A stretch of 64,000 nucleotides of DNA from the NCBI RefSeq assembly GCF_900115785.1, contig NZ_FOYS01000003.1, positions 310,001-374,000 of the forward strand, given 5' to 3'. Shown here one piece after another: positions 10,536 through 19,593 of the stretch. This stretch comes from Halogeometricum limi (GTDB lineage: Archaea; Halobacteriota; Halobacteria; Halobacteriales; Haloferacaceae). The position numbers and the translations under genes were made by a program. Under the pieces are notes generated by a model that saw only the letters and a list, made by a program, of their open reading frames with translations, was not told where the DNA came from and searched no databases. Position 1 is the stretch's first letter. Each line of letters opens with the position of its first letter.

Positions 10536-11465
10536 ATGAGTCACCAGTTGCCTGACGTTCAGGCAAGTCGACCCGACGTGACTGTCGGACTGAGTCAAGT
10601 CGGTGTGACGGGCGTCGACAAACTCGTGAAGATCGCTCGCGACGGGAAGCGCCCGCTGATTCTGATGGCGGAGTTCGAGGTGTTCGTCGACCTCCCGGGC
10701 GGCCGGAAAGGCATCGACATGAGCCGCAACATGCAGGTTATCGACGAGACCCTCGAAGACGCCGTCGCCGAACCGACGTACCGGGTCGAGGACATGTGCG
10801 GTGACGCCGCGGAACGACTCCTCGCGAAGCACGACTACACCTCGAAGGCCGAGGTTCGGATGACCGCCGAACTCATCGTCCGCGAGGACACGCCCGCCTC
10901 GAACCTCCAGACGCAGAGCACCATCGACATCATCGCGAGCGCCGTCGCGACGGACGAGGGGACCCGCGAAGAGATCGGTGCGAAAGTCGTCGGGATGACG
11001 GTCTGTCCGTGCTCGCAGGGGATGTCCGCCTCCCGCGCCCGCGACGTGATGCGTGACCTCGGCGTCGACGACGACACCGTCGAAGAGTTCTTAGAGAAAG
11101 TCCCGCAACCGGGCCACTCACAGCGCGGACACGCCACGCTGACGATAGAGACGGAGGGGTCGCCCGACGTCGACCTCATGGACCTCGTGGACGTCGCGCG
11201 CGACTCGATGTCCGCGCGCATCTACAACCTCGCGAAGCGCCCGGACGAAGACCACATGACCTACGAGGCCCACGCCGACGCGAAGTTCGTCGAGGACTGC
11301 GTGCGGTCGATGGCCGATGGCGTCCTCGCGGAGTTCGACCACCTCGAAGACGACGCCGTCGTGCACATGAAGCAGTCGAACGACGAGTCCATCCACCAAC
11401 ACAACGCGCACGCCGAACGCGAAGTCACCTTCGGACAACTCCGCGACGAGATGCACGAACGGTAG
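10536..11465 (+). CDS. mptA: GTP cyclohydrolase MptA (FolE2 type)
   Basis: 309 residues, COG1469/FolE2 fold. It opens the guanine ring of GTP and yields a dihydroneopterin cyclic phosphate, feeding folate-type cofactors and, in haloarchaea, the 7-deazaguanine tRNA base pathway. Recognisable segments are the zinc/substrate block [16 protein letters not shown] (about 150-165), PGHSQRGHA, and [13 protein letters not shown] near the end, all typical of MptA. CATTAATC about 29 bases before the ATG indicates a leaderless transcript. It converges with the TrmB-type regulator gene. Confidence 0.93.
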   Translation: MSHQLPDVQASRPDVTVGLSQVGVTGVDKLVKIARDGKRPLILMAEFEVFVDLPGGRKGIDMSRNMQVIDETLEDAVAEPTYRVEDMCGDAAERLLAKHDYTSKAEVRMTAELIVREDTPASNLQTQSTIDIIASAVATDEGTREEIGAKVVGMTVCPCSQGMSASRARDVMRDLGVDDDTVEEFLEKVPQPGHSQRGHATLTIETEGSPDVDLMDLVDVARDSMSARIYNLAKRPDEDHMTYEAHADAKFVEDCVRSMADGVLAEFDHLEDDAVVHMKQSNDESIHQHNAHAEREVTFGQLRDEMHER

Positions 11466-11553
11466 CGAGACGCCCGCTCACGGACCTTCGGTTCGTCTCT
11501 CTCGACCGCGGTGCGCACTGCCTTCTTCCGTCCCCGGACCGTCGAAGAGACGT

Positions 11554-12375
11554 CTAGTCGGCGTCGACGCTCGACAGCGAGAGCGGTTCGGCCCGTTCCC
11601 ACCGGGGGTCGAACATCTCGCGGACGTCGGCGGCGAAGTCGGCGTCCTTCAGGTCTATCATCGCGAACGCCTCGCCGGGGTCGAGCGGGTTCGGAACCTC
11701 GATGCACACCTCGACGTCGTCGATGAGGTTGAACGTCCCCGACAGTTGCGGCGTGGTCCGGACGGTGAACTGCGGGTGGTTCTCTAGTCGGTCGACGTAG
11801 CGTTCGCCGACGCTCCGCGGGAGCGACGTGACGAGGTCCGGCGACATCAACACCGACACGTCGACGCCGCGGTCCAGTGCGGCCTCCAGTTCCTCGGTGA
11901 CGAGTTCGCCGACGTTTCCGAGGTCGAACTGTGGCGAGAGCGTTCCGGCGACGATGACGAGCGACTCGTCCGCCGCAGAGAGGCGCTCGAGGAGTAAGTC
12001 GACCGATTCGTCCATTCCGACGGCCGCGGTCCAGAACTGCCCTTGGACGGGTTCTGCGGTCTCCAACTCGTCGGTGAGTTCGTCGACGACGCTCTGGTAC
12101 TGTTCGGCTTTCTCGTCTAACTCGCGGCGCTTCGTCTCCAACAGGCGGTCTAACGCCGTGTCGGGTTCGACGGCCACGTACTTCTTCGGGCGACTCGCGG
12201 CTTGACTGCGAACGAGGCTGTGTTGTTCGAGGCTGTTCAGGACGTCGTAGATACGCCCCATCGGGACGTCGCTGGCGCGCGACAACTCCTTCGCGGTTGT
12301 CGCGCCCGTCCGCAGCAACGACCGATACGCTCGCGCCTCGTACTCCGACAATCCGAGGTCCCGCAGGCTGGCCAT
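11554..12375 (-). CDS. TrmB-family transcriptional regulator
   Basis: 273 residues from ATG 12375 (MASLRDLGLSEYEARAYRSL). The winged helix at residues 1-70 (GATTAKELSRASDVPMGRIYDVLNSLEQ) is followed by a coiled-coil-like stretch (EQYQSVVDELTDEL) and a C-terminal TrmB ligand-like domain (RGVDVSVLMSPDLV). Haloarchaeal TrmB homologues control sugar metabolism, but there are many paralogues, and no sugar genes sit next to this one, so its regulon is unassigned. The DUF255 gene lies upstream on the same strand, 85 bases away. Confidence 0.85.
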   Translation of the reverse strand: MASLRDLGLSEYEARAYRSLLRTGATTAKELSRASDVPMGRIYDVLNSLEQHSLVRSQAASRPKKYVAVEPDTALDRLLETKRRELDEKAEQYQSVVDELTDELETAEPVQGQFWTAAVGMDESVDLLLERLSAADESLVIVAGTLSPQFDLGNVGELVTEELEAALDRGVDVSVLMSPDLVTSLPRSVGERYVDRLENHPQFTVRTTPQLSGTFNLIDDVEVCIEVPNPLDPGEAFAMIDLKDADFAADVREMFDPRWERAEPLSLSSVDAD

Positions 12376-12460
12376 ACCCCTTCGTCTCACCCCACGCGTA
12401 AAAACTCGCGGGGGTTTACACGTCCTGCCGGTTCACTGGCTTCGGCGTCTCGCCGCTTCG

Positions 12461-14104
12461 TCAGACGTCGTCGGTGAGTGCCGAGACGGCCGTCATCAAC
12501 TGGTCCGGTGTGTCCGCGGTCCGCTGGCGGTCGCCGAGGCGGACGGTCGCCTCGCCGTCGTCGACGCCGTCCGCCGCGGGGAGGACGACCTTCTCGTGGT
12601 CGGCGACGCGGAGTGCGGCGCGGTGGAGGTCCGACCCCGCTTCGGAGCCGACGGCGACGACGAGCGTGGGCCGGGTCAGGCGGGCGGCGACGGAGCCGTA
12701 TCCCGCGACTTGCACGCCGATGCGGTCCCACGCGCCGGCGAACGCGCCGACGGCGTCGCGGGCGGCGGTGTCGTACCGGTCGTCGTCGGTGGCCGCCGCG
12801 AGGTCACAGAGCGCGTCGGCCATCTCGACGTTCGCGTCGAGGGGGCGGAGCGGTCGGTCCAACAGTCCCTCGCCCGAGGCCGGGCCGTCCCTGAACGCGC
12901 CGCCCGCCGTCCCGAGTTCCGCGATGGCCGCGTCGGCGACGGCCCGCGCCACGTCGAGGTAGTCGTCGTCGCCGACGACCTGTCGCGCGCGGACGAACGC
13001 GGCGACGGTTCGCGCGTGGTCCTCCAACAGGAGACGCTCGCCCGTCGTCTCCGCCGCCTCGAAGTGCGTCACGACGCCGTCGTCGACGAGTCGGCTGTCG
13101 AGGTAGTCGAGCGTCCTGACCGCGTAGTCGCGCGCCGTTTCGTCGTCGGTGTACGCCGTCAGCGTCAGGAGTGCGTCGGCCGTGAGCGCGTTCGCACCGG
13201 CGTAGGCAGTCAGGTCGCGACGCGGTCCGGCGTGGTCCGCACGGCCCTCCGCGTCCATGCCGTAGTAGTCCGCGCCGTCGCCCGGCCCGACGCTCCCGCC
13301 GAACGCCCCGCCGTTCCAGAGTCGGTCGACGAGGAAGTCGCGCGTCCGCGTCGCCGGCGCGAGGAGGCCGTCGTCGCCGGTGTAGAGGTAGCCGTTGGCG
13401 AACGCGCGGACGAGGGCGGCGTTCGCGTCCAGCAGTTTCTCGTGGTGCGGGTCGGTCCAGTCGCGGCCGTCGGCGTAGCGGTAGAACCCGCCCTCGACGC
13501 CGTCGAACAGCGTCTCGCGAATCGTCGCGAGCGTCTCGGTGGCCTGCCGACGCGAGCGTTTGAGAGCGAACTCTATCGTCCGCGGGAGGGGAAACTTCGT
13601 CCCGTCGCCCCACCCGGCGAACCGTTCGTCGTACTTCTCGTCGAGTTGCCCGGCGAGATGTTCTTCGATGTGGGTGTCGACCGGTCCCTCGGGCGTGTCG
13701 TTCCCGGCGAGGGCGCGCGGCACTCGCCCGGCACTCGCTCCCTTCTCGGCCCACGTCTCGCGCACCCGTTCGAGCACCTGTCGCATCCCGTCGGGGCCGA
13801 GGTACATCGCACCGGTGACGAGTTCTCCCGACGGCGTACAGAACACCGTCGAGGGGAACCCGCCCATGTTGTAGCGCTCGCGGACGCGCGGGTGTCGGTC
13901 CACGTCGACGCGCACGGGGACGAAGTCGTCGTTCACGTTCGCGGCGATTCGCGGTTCGGCGTACGTCTCTACGTCCATCTCGTGACAGCCGTCGCACCAC
14001 GTCGCCGTCAGCGAGAGCAACAGCGGTTTCTCGGCCGCGGCGGCCGCCTCGAACGCCTCCGGGCCCCACTCGCGCCACTCGACGCGCGTCTCGTCGTCCG
14101 TCAT
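12461..14104 (-). CDS. DUF255/YyaL-like thioredoxin-domain protein
   Basis: 547 residues. The N-terminal thioredoxin-like domain has the redox motif WCDGCHEMD (about residues 37-45) and the cis-Pro region GGFPSTVF; the rest resembles the six-hairpin glycosidase-like domain of the YyaL/SSP411 family (repeated helices, YADGRDWTDPHHEKLLDANAA). Bacterial members are usually about 650-690 residues, so this one is short in the middle. Exact substrate unknown; a role in protein or sugar redox quality control is only guessed from the family. Confidence 0.85.
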   Translation of the reverse strand: MTDDETRVEWREWGPEAFEAAAAAEKPLLLSLTATWCDGCHEMDVETYAEPRIAANVNDDFVPVRVDVDRHPRVRERYNMGGFPSTVFCTPSGELVTGAMYLGPDGMRQVLERVRETWAEKGASAGRVPRALAGNDTPEGPVDTHIEEHLAGQLDEKYDERFAGWGDGTKFPLPRTIEFALKRSRRQATETLATIRETLFDGVEGGFYRYADGRDWTDPHHEKLLDANAALVRAFANGYLYTGDDGLLAPATRTRDFLVDRLWNGGAFGGSVGPGDGADYYGMDAEGRADHAGPRRDLTAYAGANALTADALLTLTAYTDDETARDYAVRTLDYLDSRLVDDGVVTHFEAAETTGERLLLEDHARTVAAFVRARQVVGDDDYLDVARAVADAAIAELGTAGGAFRDGPASGEGLLDRPLRPLDANVEMADALCDLAAATDDDRYDTAARDAVGAFAGAWDRIGVQVAGYGSVAARLTRPTLVVAVGSEAGSDLHRAALRVADHEKVVLPAADGVDDGEATVRLGDRQRTADTPDQLMTAVSALTDDV

Positions 14105-14295
14105 GCCTCGGAGTCGGTGGCCGCGGCGGGTAAGCCCTTCGAGGTGTGTGGCCGCGCGCTGCCGACGTCGACCGTACCGGAGTCGTCAACGCCGCGACAC
14201 CACGACGAAACGACGAGTTAAGCCGGCTGGGAGGGGTTTTATGGACTCACCTACTACGTAGCTGTATTCACGACTGGAAGTGTGCTTCGTACAAC

Positions 14296-14706
14296 ATGAC
14301 GCAGACAACCAACGAGGACGCGAGCGAGGAGCAGAGAGAACAGACCGTCCGTCCCTTCGCCGACGGGGGAACGCTCTCGTTGGACGACGTCTTTCGGATT
14401 CTCAGCAACCGTCGTCGCCGACTCGCGCTCTATCTGCTGTTCGACGCGTCGGGGAGCGTCGACCGAGACGAACTCGCGTCGCAACTGGTGGCGTGGGAGC
14501 GCGGCGTCGACGTGGACGACGTCCCACGAGACGCGGTCACGACGCTCAACGTCGAGTTAGAGCACGTGCACCTCCCGCGACTTCGGGAGGCGAACGTCGT
14601 CTCGTACGGCCGCGACGAACGGACGCTGACGCTCACCGAGACGGCGACTCGACTGAAGCCGTATCTCGACGTCTCTCGCGACGAGGACTTCGAGGCGCTC
14701 GACTGA
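14296..14706 (+). CDS. Haloarchaeal winged-helix-like protein (DUF7344 type)
   Basis: 136 residues from ATG 14296. SLDDVFRILSNRRRRLALYLL (about 34-54), then DRDELASQLVAWE and LPRLREANVVSYG, is the pattern of short haloarchaeal HTH proteins with a domain I recall as DUF7344. Likely DNA-binding, ligand unknown. A GGTTTTATGG element lies further upstream (about 14234), so its leader would be some 35 bases. Confidence 0.75.
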   Translation: MTQTTNEDASEEQREQTVRPFADGGTLSLDDVFRILSNRRRRLALYLLFDASGSVDRDELASQLVAWERGVDVDDVPRDAVTTLNVELEHVHLPRLREANVVSYGRDERTLTLTETATRLKPYLDVSRDEDFEALD

Positions 14707-14838
14707 CGTCCTGAGCGTTCGCGCCGCGCGGTGGCTCTCCGCGCTCCGCGCTCCGCACTCGGAGCGGCGACGTCTCGGGTCGCTGTCACGCTCGCGCGGG
14801 ACAAAAGGGCTATCAACGACGACCGAAAAGGGACGCCC

Positions 14839-15321
14839 ATGCAGACGCGCTGGGTCATCGCGGCACTCCTCGCGATTCCACTCCTCGATACGCTCCTATT
14901 GGTTCCGCTGGCCGGAGCCATCGGGTTCCCCGCCACGGTGATGCTCGTCGTCCTGACGGGTCTCGTCGGGATGCTCCTCGTCCGCGCCGAAGGCCGGCAC
15001 ACGCTCTCGAAACTCCAGCGGAAGGTGGCGACGGGCGGACTGCCGACGAACGAACTGCTCGACGGCGGCCTGCTCATCGCCGCGGGTGCGTTCCTCCTCA
15101 CGCCCGGCGTCGTCACGGACCTCCTCGGGTTCCTCTTCGCCATCCCGGTGACGCGCTACCCGATTCGCGAGGCCCTGAAGCGGTTCGTCGTCCGTCCCTA
15201 CTTAGAGAAGCAGACGAACGGCTTCGCCAGCGGGAACGTCTGGGTCGGTGGGTTCCCCGACGACGACGTCGTCAACCTCGACCCGGAAGACTACGGCCGC
15301 GCGAACGACGACAACTCCTAA
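14839..15321 (+). CDS. FxsA-family membrane protein
   Basis: 160 residues from ATG 14839. Three hydrophobic spans: residues 5-24, 28-48 (GFPATVMLVVLTGLVGMLLVRAEGR), and 80-105 (GGLLIAAGAFLLTPGVVTDLLGFLF), with the FxsA signature LLTPGVVTDLLGF. The acidic C-terminal tail is cytoplasmic. FxsA of E. coli affects phage T7 exclusion when overproduced; its normal role is unknown. Ends 115 bases before tRNA-Ile. Confidence 0.87.
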   Translation: MQTRWVIAALLAIPLLDTLLLVPLAGAIGFPATVMLVVLTGLVGMLLVRAEGRHTLSKLQRKVATGGLPTNELLDGGLLIAAGAFLLTPGVVTDLLGFLFAIPVTRYPIREALKRFVVRPYLEKQTNGFASGNVWVGGFPDDDVVNLDPEDYGRANDDNS

Positions 15322-15436
15322 TCGAGCGCCTGCGCGGGGTCGTCGGGTCGCCGTGACGCACTCTACCACCCGACGGAGTCGTGCCGAAAAGAAACCCTTA
15401 AACGAATCCTCGAACAACGACTGAATGCGCTCACCT

Positions 15437-15510
15437 GGGCCAATAGCTCAGTCAGGTTGAGCGCTCGGCTGATAACCGGGAGGTCCGCGGTTCAAATCCG
15501 CGTTGGCCCA
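15437..15510 (+). tRNA. tRNA-Ile (GAT)
   Basis: Full cloverleaf: acceptor GGGCCAA with TTGGCCC and discriminator A at 15510, anticodon stem CTCGG/CCGGG around loop CTGATAA (anticodon GAT), T arm CCGCGGTTCAAATCCGCG. No intron and no encoded CCA. CCCTTAAACG at about 15397-15406 is the likely TATA element, about 30 bases upstream. Confidence 0.97.
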
Positions 15511-15517
15511 TGCCCAG

Positions 15518-15564
15518 GACAGTCGGTCTCTGACCGACACTGTCTGGGGGGCACAACTCCCCAG
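15518..15564 (+). terminator. Tandem hairpins after tRNA-Ile
   Basis: Eight bases after the tRNA a stem GACAG-TCGGTC/GACCGA-CTGTC (two-base bulge, TCT loop, 15518-15544) is followed directly by CTGGGG/CCCCAG (15544-15564). No U-run follows. They may stop transcription, guide 3' trimming, or belong to a small RNA; the choice cannot be made here. Confidence 0.4.
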
Positions 15565-15737
15565 CCATCTAACTTCGTTGTACCACAGTTCCGAGCGGTC
15601 GCTCCGTCGCGTTCGCGCGTTCTCCGCCGGTCACTCGACGACGAACCCGAGCCTCCGGCTCCGGCGTCCGAAAGGAGTGAACCAGAGAGGGTAGCCAAAA
15701 GAGAGCAGTTCGGAGGTCCCGAGACGCCGCCGCGACG

Positions 15738-16733
15738 CTACTTTCGGAACCGGCTCTGGGTGAGTCGACTGACGAGGTAGTACCCCTCGCTCACCGCGTA
15801 CCGCGCCGCCTTCGTGGAGAACCCGATGGGGTTGTCGGAGAGTCGCGTCAGGTACTCGGTTCCCTTGTCGTACGCCCGGTCGATGTGTCCGGGGCTGAGC
15901 ATCTCGTTGGCCTCGTAGCAGTGGACGGGCTTCTTCGAGCGCTCGCATATCTCGGCCGCCTGCGACATCGAACTCTCGATGAACAGGTCCGCGCCGGTCT
16001 GCTTGTACACCTCCGCTTTGTACTCCGCGTGGTCGCCCTGTTGCTGACGCGCCGCCTTCGAGGGCACGTCCATCATGACGAGGTTCTCGTACTCGATGCC
16101 GTGTTCGTCCAGCCACGCTTCGGTCTCGTCGCGGTACTTCTCGAGTCGGCACGTGACCAGCCACCCGATCTTCTCGCTCGGGACGACGCGGGGTTCGACC
16201 GTCTGCAGGAACTCCCGGTAGCGCGGACCGTCGTCGTTCTCTTCGCGCGTCGGGTCGCGGCAGAGGACGCCGTCGATGTCGACGCAGAAGTACTTGAGCA
16301 TCGGGTGATGCATCATGTTCCACTCGAACACGCGCGGTTTGCTCACGACGTCGACCCAGTGGTCGACGTGCTGGTGTCCCTTCGAGGAGATGTATATCGC
16401 CCCGAACTCTAAGTCGAAGTCGAAGTCCTCTTGCGCGAGTCTCGCCTTCGTCTCTTTCATCTGTCTGCCCGTGTCGACCGAGTCGTCGACGACCAGCACC
16501 GTCTCCAGATTGTCGAACGAGACCTCGCCGTCGTAGCGGTGGCCCGTCTGGAGGACGCGCCCCTCGCACAGTCCGTCCACGTCGGTCATCGGCACGTCGA
16601 GGTTCAAACAGAGGAGGTTCGCGGCGAGAAGACCGCTTCGAGGAATACCAACCACCAGATCGATTCGATCCGGAAGCTCACGAGCTAGTTGGCGTGCATC
16701 TCTGTTCAGCTCGGATACACTTCTGTAGTTCAC
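15738..16733 (-). CDS. Phosphoribosyltransferase-HAD fusion protein
   Basis: 331 residues from GTG 16733 (GTGAACTACAGA), supported by AGTAATAG about 29 bases upstream. The first half is a type I phosphoribosyltransferase fold with the PRPP loop VLVVDDSVDTGRQM (about 80-93). The second half begins with a HAD-like nucleophile motif FCVDIDGVLCRDP (about 148-160) and continues to DLFIESSMSQAAEICE, a HAD-like acidic motif. Fusion suggests a two-step nucleotide or sugar-phosphate reaction. No neighbours indicate the pathway. Start codon and both motifs are intact. Confidence 0.82.
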   Translation of the reverse strand: MNYRSVSELNRDARQLARELPDRIDLVVGIPRSGLLAANLLCLNLDVPMTDVDGLCEGRVLQTGHRYDGEVSFDNLETVLVVDDSVDTGRQMKETKARLAQEDFDFDLEFGAIYISSKGHQHVDHWVDVVSKPRVFEWNMMHHPMLKYFCVDIDGVLCRDPTREENDDGPRYREFLQTVEPRVVPSEKIGWLVTCRLEKYRDETEAWLDEHGIEYENLVMMDVPSKAARQQQGDHAEYKAEVYKQTGADLFIESSMSQAAEICERSKKPVHCYEANEMLSPGHIDRAYDKGTEYLTRLSDNPIGFSTKAARYAVSEGYYLVSRLTQSRFRK

Positions 16734-17030
16734 TATATCACATTCACACGGATGTGCACTATTACTCTACCTACGATAACACGAGTTAAGACGAACAAAA
16801 CTCCAGAATTATGGACTCTCTTCCGTGGAACAATGACTTCGCTTGACGTTCCTTCGGCGTGTTAATTCCCGCACATCGTTCCTGTCCGCCCGACCTCGAC
16901 ACGTCGTCTATCTCCGCGACGGCGTCTGATTCTCCCCGCGCGCCGCCCGTCTCGACGGCTTCGCACGGGACAATTTACTCGATTCCGTCTCACAGTACTA
17001 TTAAATCCTCGACCATCGTACTCGGTGTCG
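16734..17030. other. Intergenic region, relatively AT-rich
   Basis: Divergent promoter region. It contains AGTAATAG (16759-16766 region, minus-strand promoter for the fusion gene) and CTATTAAATC near 17000 (plus-strand TATA for the small gene at 17031). No convincing gene, tRNA or repeat is seen in the rest. Confidence 0.6.
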
Positions 17031-17159
17031 ATGCCCGAAATAACCGTCTCTGACAGCCTGTACCGCCAACTCGTCTCCGTTTCGGAGGACGGAGACCTCG
17101 ACAAGACGATGTGGCGAATGGTGGCGCACTACGGGCGCGGCAACCATCCGGGCGACTGA
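17031..17159 (+). CDS. Small haloarchaeal protein, antitoxin-like sequence
   Basis: 42 residues (MPEITVSDSLYRQL ... MWRMVAHYGRGNHPGD). The start is supported by CTATTAAATC 27-30 bases upstream, ideal for a leaderless gene, and a T-run (GGCTTTTTCGG) follows the stop. The opening resembles ribbon-helix-helix or VapB-like N-termini, but no toxin gene is adjacent, so calling it an antitoxin is not justified. Confidence 0.6.
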   Translation: MPEITVSDSLYRQLVSVSEDGDLDKTMWRMVAHYGRGNHPGD

Positions 17160-17280
17160 GTCGGCTTTTTCGGGCCGTCCCGTCCTCCGTACCGTCCGAC
17201 TGGACAGTGACCTCGGTCGGTCGCCCACGGCCCGCACACGCGGGGCGAACGGGTATATCCTCTCGGCGTCTACAGTGGTC

Positions 17281-17586
17281 GTGGCCAAGAAGGACGACCT
17301 CTCGTCGATAGCCGGTCTCCCGGACGAACTCGGTATCGACCAGGACCTCGCGAAGTCCCAGCAACGACTCAGCATCCACGTCGACACCCGCCGGTACGGG
17401 AAGGCCGTCACCGTCGTGTCGGGGTTCGACCGCACGGGGAGCGAACTTCGCGACGTGGCATCCCAGTTGAAGCGGAAACTCGCCTGCGGCGGAACGGTCG
17501 AAGACGACGCCGTCGAGTTACAGGGAGACCACACGAACCGCGTCGGAGACGTACTGCGCGAGATGGGATACGAGATTCGGACCTGA
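17281..17586 (+). CDS. SUI1/eIF1-like translation factor (YciH type)
   Basis: 101 residues. GTG at 17281 is chosen over GTG 17275 because GGTATATCC lies about 27 bases upstream. The SUI1 core is QQRLSIHVDTRRYGKAVTVVSGFD ... LKRKLACGGTVEDDAVELQGDHTNRVGDVLREMGY. It would act in start-site selection on the small ribosomal subunit. Archaea commonly carry this protein as the aIF1 homologue. Length is normal. Confidence 0.9.
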   Translation: MAKKDDLSSIAGLPDELGIDQDLAKSQQRLSIHVDTRRYGKAVTVVSGFDRTGSELRDVASQLKRKLACGGTVEDDAVELQGDHTNRVGDVLREMGYEIRT

Positions 17587-17685
17587 CCACGTCGGCCCGC
17601 GAGACGTGCCGTCCGCCGACCGGTACGCCCCGCGACCCGAACACGACAGCGAAACGACTATTCTTCTCGACGTGACATCTCGACT

Positions 17686-18624
17686 GTGGTCTCCGATTCG
17701 ATTCCCTTCACCGACCGACTCGCCGACGGGTGGCGACGCTCCGCCGACGCGGTCTGGTTGGCGTTCGTCCCCGTCCTCACCGCACTGTTCTCCGTCGACA
17801 AACTCGCCAGCGTGGCCGAGATGGACGGCTTCCACGTCGGTGTCAACTTCCTCGGGTTCCCCTCGCCCGCGGAGAACGTCTGGCAGTTCGTCAGCACCCC
17901 GCAGTCGGGTGTCGTCGTCGACCTCACGTCCTCGCTGAGCGTCCTCTTCGTCTCGTTCGTCGTGACGACGCCGCTTCTCGGTGGCTACCTCGGAAGCGTT
18001 CGCAGACTCCTCGACGACGGGGAGACGGACCTGCGTTTCGTCGACGACGCCCTCGCGTATCTCGCCCCGATGGCGGTCTGGGTGGGCGTGCCGACGGCCG
18101 CCACCGGCGCACTCGCCGTCACCACCGGCGGATTCCGGACGGTCCCGGGGTCCGGTGGCCTCCTTCCGCTCGTTCTCCTCCTCTTCGTCGCGTACGTCGT
18201 TCTGGGTTACCTGTTCTACGCCGCCCCGTTCCTCGTCGCCCTCCGCGAGACGGGCCTCGTCGACGCCCTCCGCGCGAGTTACGGACTCGCGGTCGACGGC
18301 GGCCCCTACGCCGCCTACACGCTCGGTTACGTCCTGTTCGTCGTGGTGGTCTCCCCGTTCGCGACGCTCCTCGTGGTCAACCTCGGCGTCCTCGGACTCG
18401 CTCTGGGCGTCCCGCTCGGTGCTCGACTCGGCCTCGCCGCCACGACGGCGACGATGCGGTTTCTCGCCGACGTCGACGACCGGTCGCCGACGCTCCGGTC
18501 GTGGTCCAACGACCGAGACGACGGCAACCGAGACGACGGAGACCGTCCGCTATCCGACGAACGACGTGAAGCCGACGCTCTCGGCGACCAACCAACAGAG
18601 GAAGCCGGCGTAGAGGGCGATTAG
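17686..18624 (+). CDS. Haloarchaeal polytopic membrane protein
   Basis: 312 residues from GTG 17686, with GACTATTCTT about 28 bases upstream. Five or six hydrophobic spans cover residues 25-260 (VWLAFVPVLTALF, VLFVSFVVTTPLLGGYLG, PLVLLLFVAYVVLGYLFYAAPF, LGYVLFVVVVSPFATLLVV), then a charged Asp/Arg-rich tail. It resembles haloarchaeal DUF-type glycerophosphoryl/permease-like membrane proteins without a known role. The last 75 bases overlap the 3' end of the opposite-strand antiporter gene. Confidence 0.75.
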   Translation: MVSDSIPFTDRLADGWRRSADAVWLAFVPVLTALFSVDKLASVAEMDGFHVGVNFLGFPSPAENVWQFVSTPQSGVVVDLTSSLSVLFVSFVVTTPLLGGYLGSVRRLLDDGETDLRFVDDALAYLAPMAVWVGVPTAATGALAVTTGGFRTVPGSGGLLPLVLLLFVAYVVLGYLFYAAPFLVALRETGLVDALRASYGLAVDGGPYAAYTLGYVLFVVVVSPFATLLVVNLGVLGLALGVPLGARLGLAATTATMRFLADVDDRSPTLRSWSNDRDDGNRDDGDRPLSDERREADALGDQPTEEAGVEGD

Positions 18625-19587
18625 GAGGTACGCTTCGTTCCGCGTGAGGCGCATCTCCGTCCGCAGGACGGCGAAGAACGCGACGGACGCGACGACGAGA
18701 AAGCCCATCATCGGGACGACGGTGCCGAGCGAGATAGTCGCCTGCCCGGCCGCGAGGATGCCCGCGGGAAGGACGACCAACAGCGCGAAGATGTTGCTCC
18801 CGAGGACGTTCGCGAGGCTCACGTCGGCGTTGCCGCGGCGTGCGGCGACGACGCTCACGAACGTGTCGGGGAGGCTCGTCCCCGCGGCGACGACGGTGAG
18901 ACCCCAGAGAAACGTCGAGGTACCGAAGGCGTCGCCGAACCCGACGGCGGCGCGGACGAGCAACTCCGCGGAGACGACGATGACGGCGAGCGAGACGACG
19001 AGGCGTATCCACTCGCGTTCGACGTTCACCGTCGCGGGGTCGACGCCGAACGGCGACTCGAAGCGGTAGTCGAGCGTGTCGTGGTACTGGATGAAGATGT
19101 ACAGTCCGTACAGGAGAAGCGGTGCGACGGCGAGTCCGGCCGTCACCGTCCCGGAGAGCGCGTCGCCGTCGGGCGCGCCGTCGTAGACGACGGCCAACGT
19201 GAAGGTCAGAAAGATTACGGCGATGGAGAGCAGGTAGAACTGCGCCTCTTTGAACACGATGTCGCGGTTCGACGCCAGCGAACCGCCGCCGGCGAGCGCC
19301 GAGATGGCGGGGATGACGAGGATGTTGAACACCGCCGACCCGACGACGGCACCGACGCCGATGTCGAACGCGCCGTACCGCACCGCGGCGATGACGGTAC
19401 TCGACAGTTCGGGAAAACTCGACCCGACGGCGGCGACGACGGCCCCCTGCACGACGGCCGGGAGGCCGTAGTACGCGCCGAGACTGTCCGCCGCCTCCAC
19501 CAATAGCTCGCCACCGCGAAACGCGAGTGCCGCACCGACGACGGCCGCGACGAGGTAGAGCGTCAGTGTGAACGCCGTCGCGCTCAT
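18550..19587 (-). CDS. Sodium/calcium antiporter (CaCA family)
   Basis: 345 residues, about ten hydrophobic spans. The two alpha-repeats are visible: VVAAVGSSFPELSSTVIAAV with GAVVGSAVFNILV (about 50-90) and TVVAAGTSLPDTFVSVVAAR with NVLGSNIFALLVV (about 230-270). The first repeat carries the conserved Glu, while the second has Asp in its place (SLPDT), a conservative change. Exports Ca2+ (or takes up) in exchange for Na+ at the membrane. Starts 6 bases after the stop of the GNAT gene, so the two are likely co-transcribed. Confidence 0.88.
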   Translation of the reverse strand: MSATAFTLTLYLVAAVVGAALAFRGGELLVEAADSLGAYYGLPAVVQGAVVAAVGSSFPELSSTVIAAVRYGAFDIGVGAVVGSAVFNILVIPAISALAGGGSLASNRDIVFKEAQFYLLSIAVIFLTFTLAVVYDGAPDGDALSGTVTAGLAVAPLLLYGLYIFIQYHDTLDYRFESPFGVDPATVNVEREWIRLVVSLAVIVVSAELLVRAAVGFGDAFGTSTFLWGLTVVAAGTSLPDTFVSVVAARRGNADVSLANVLGSNIFALLVVLPAGILAAGQATISLGTVVPMMGFLVVASVAFFAVLRTEMRLTRNEAYLLIALYAGFLCWLVAESVGFTSFVG

Positions 19588-19593
19588 CGGCGC

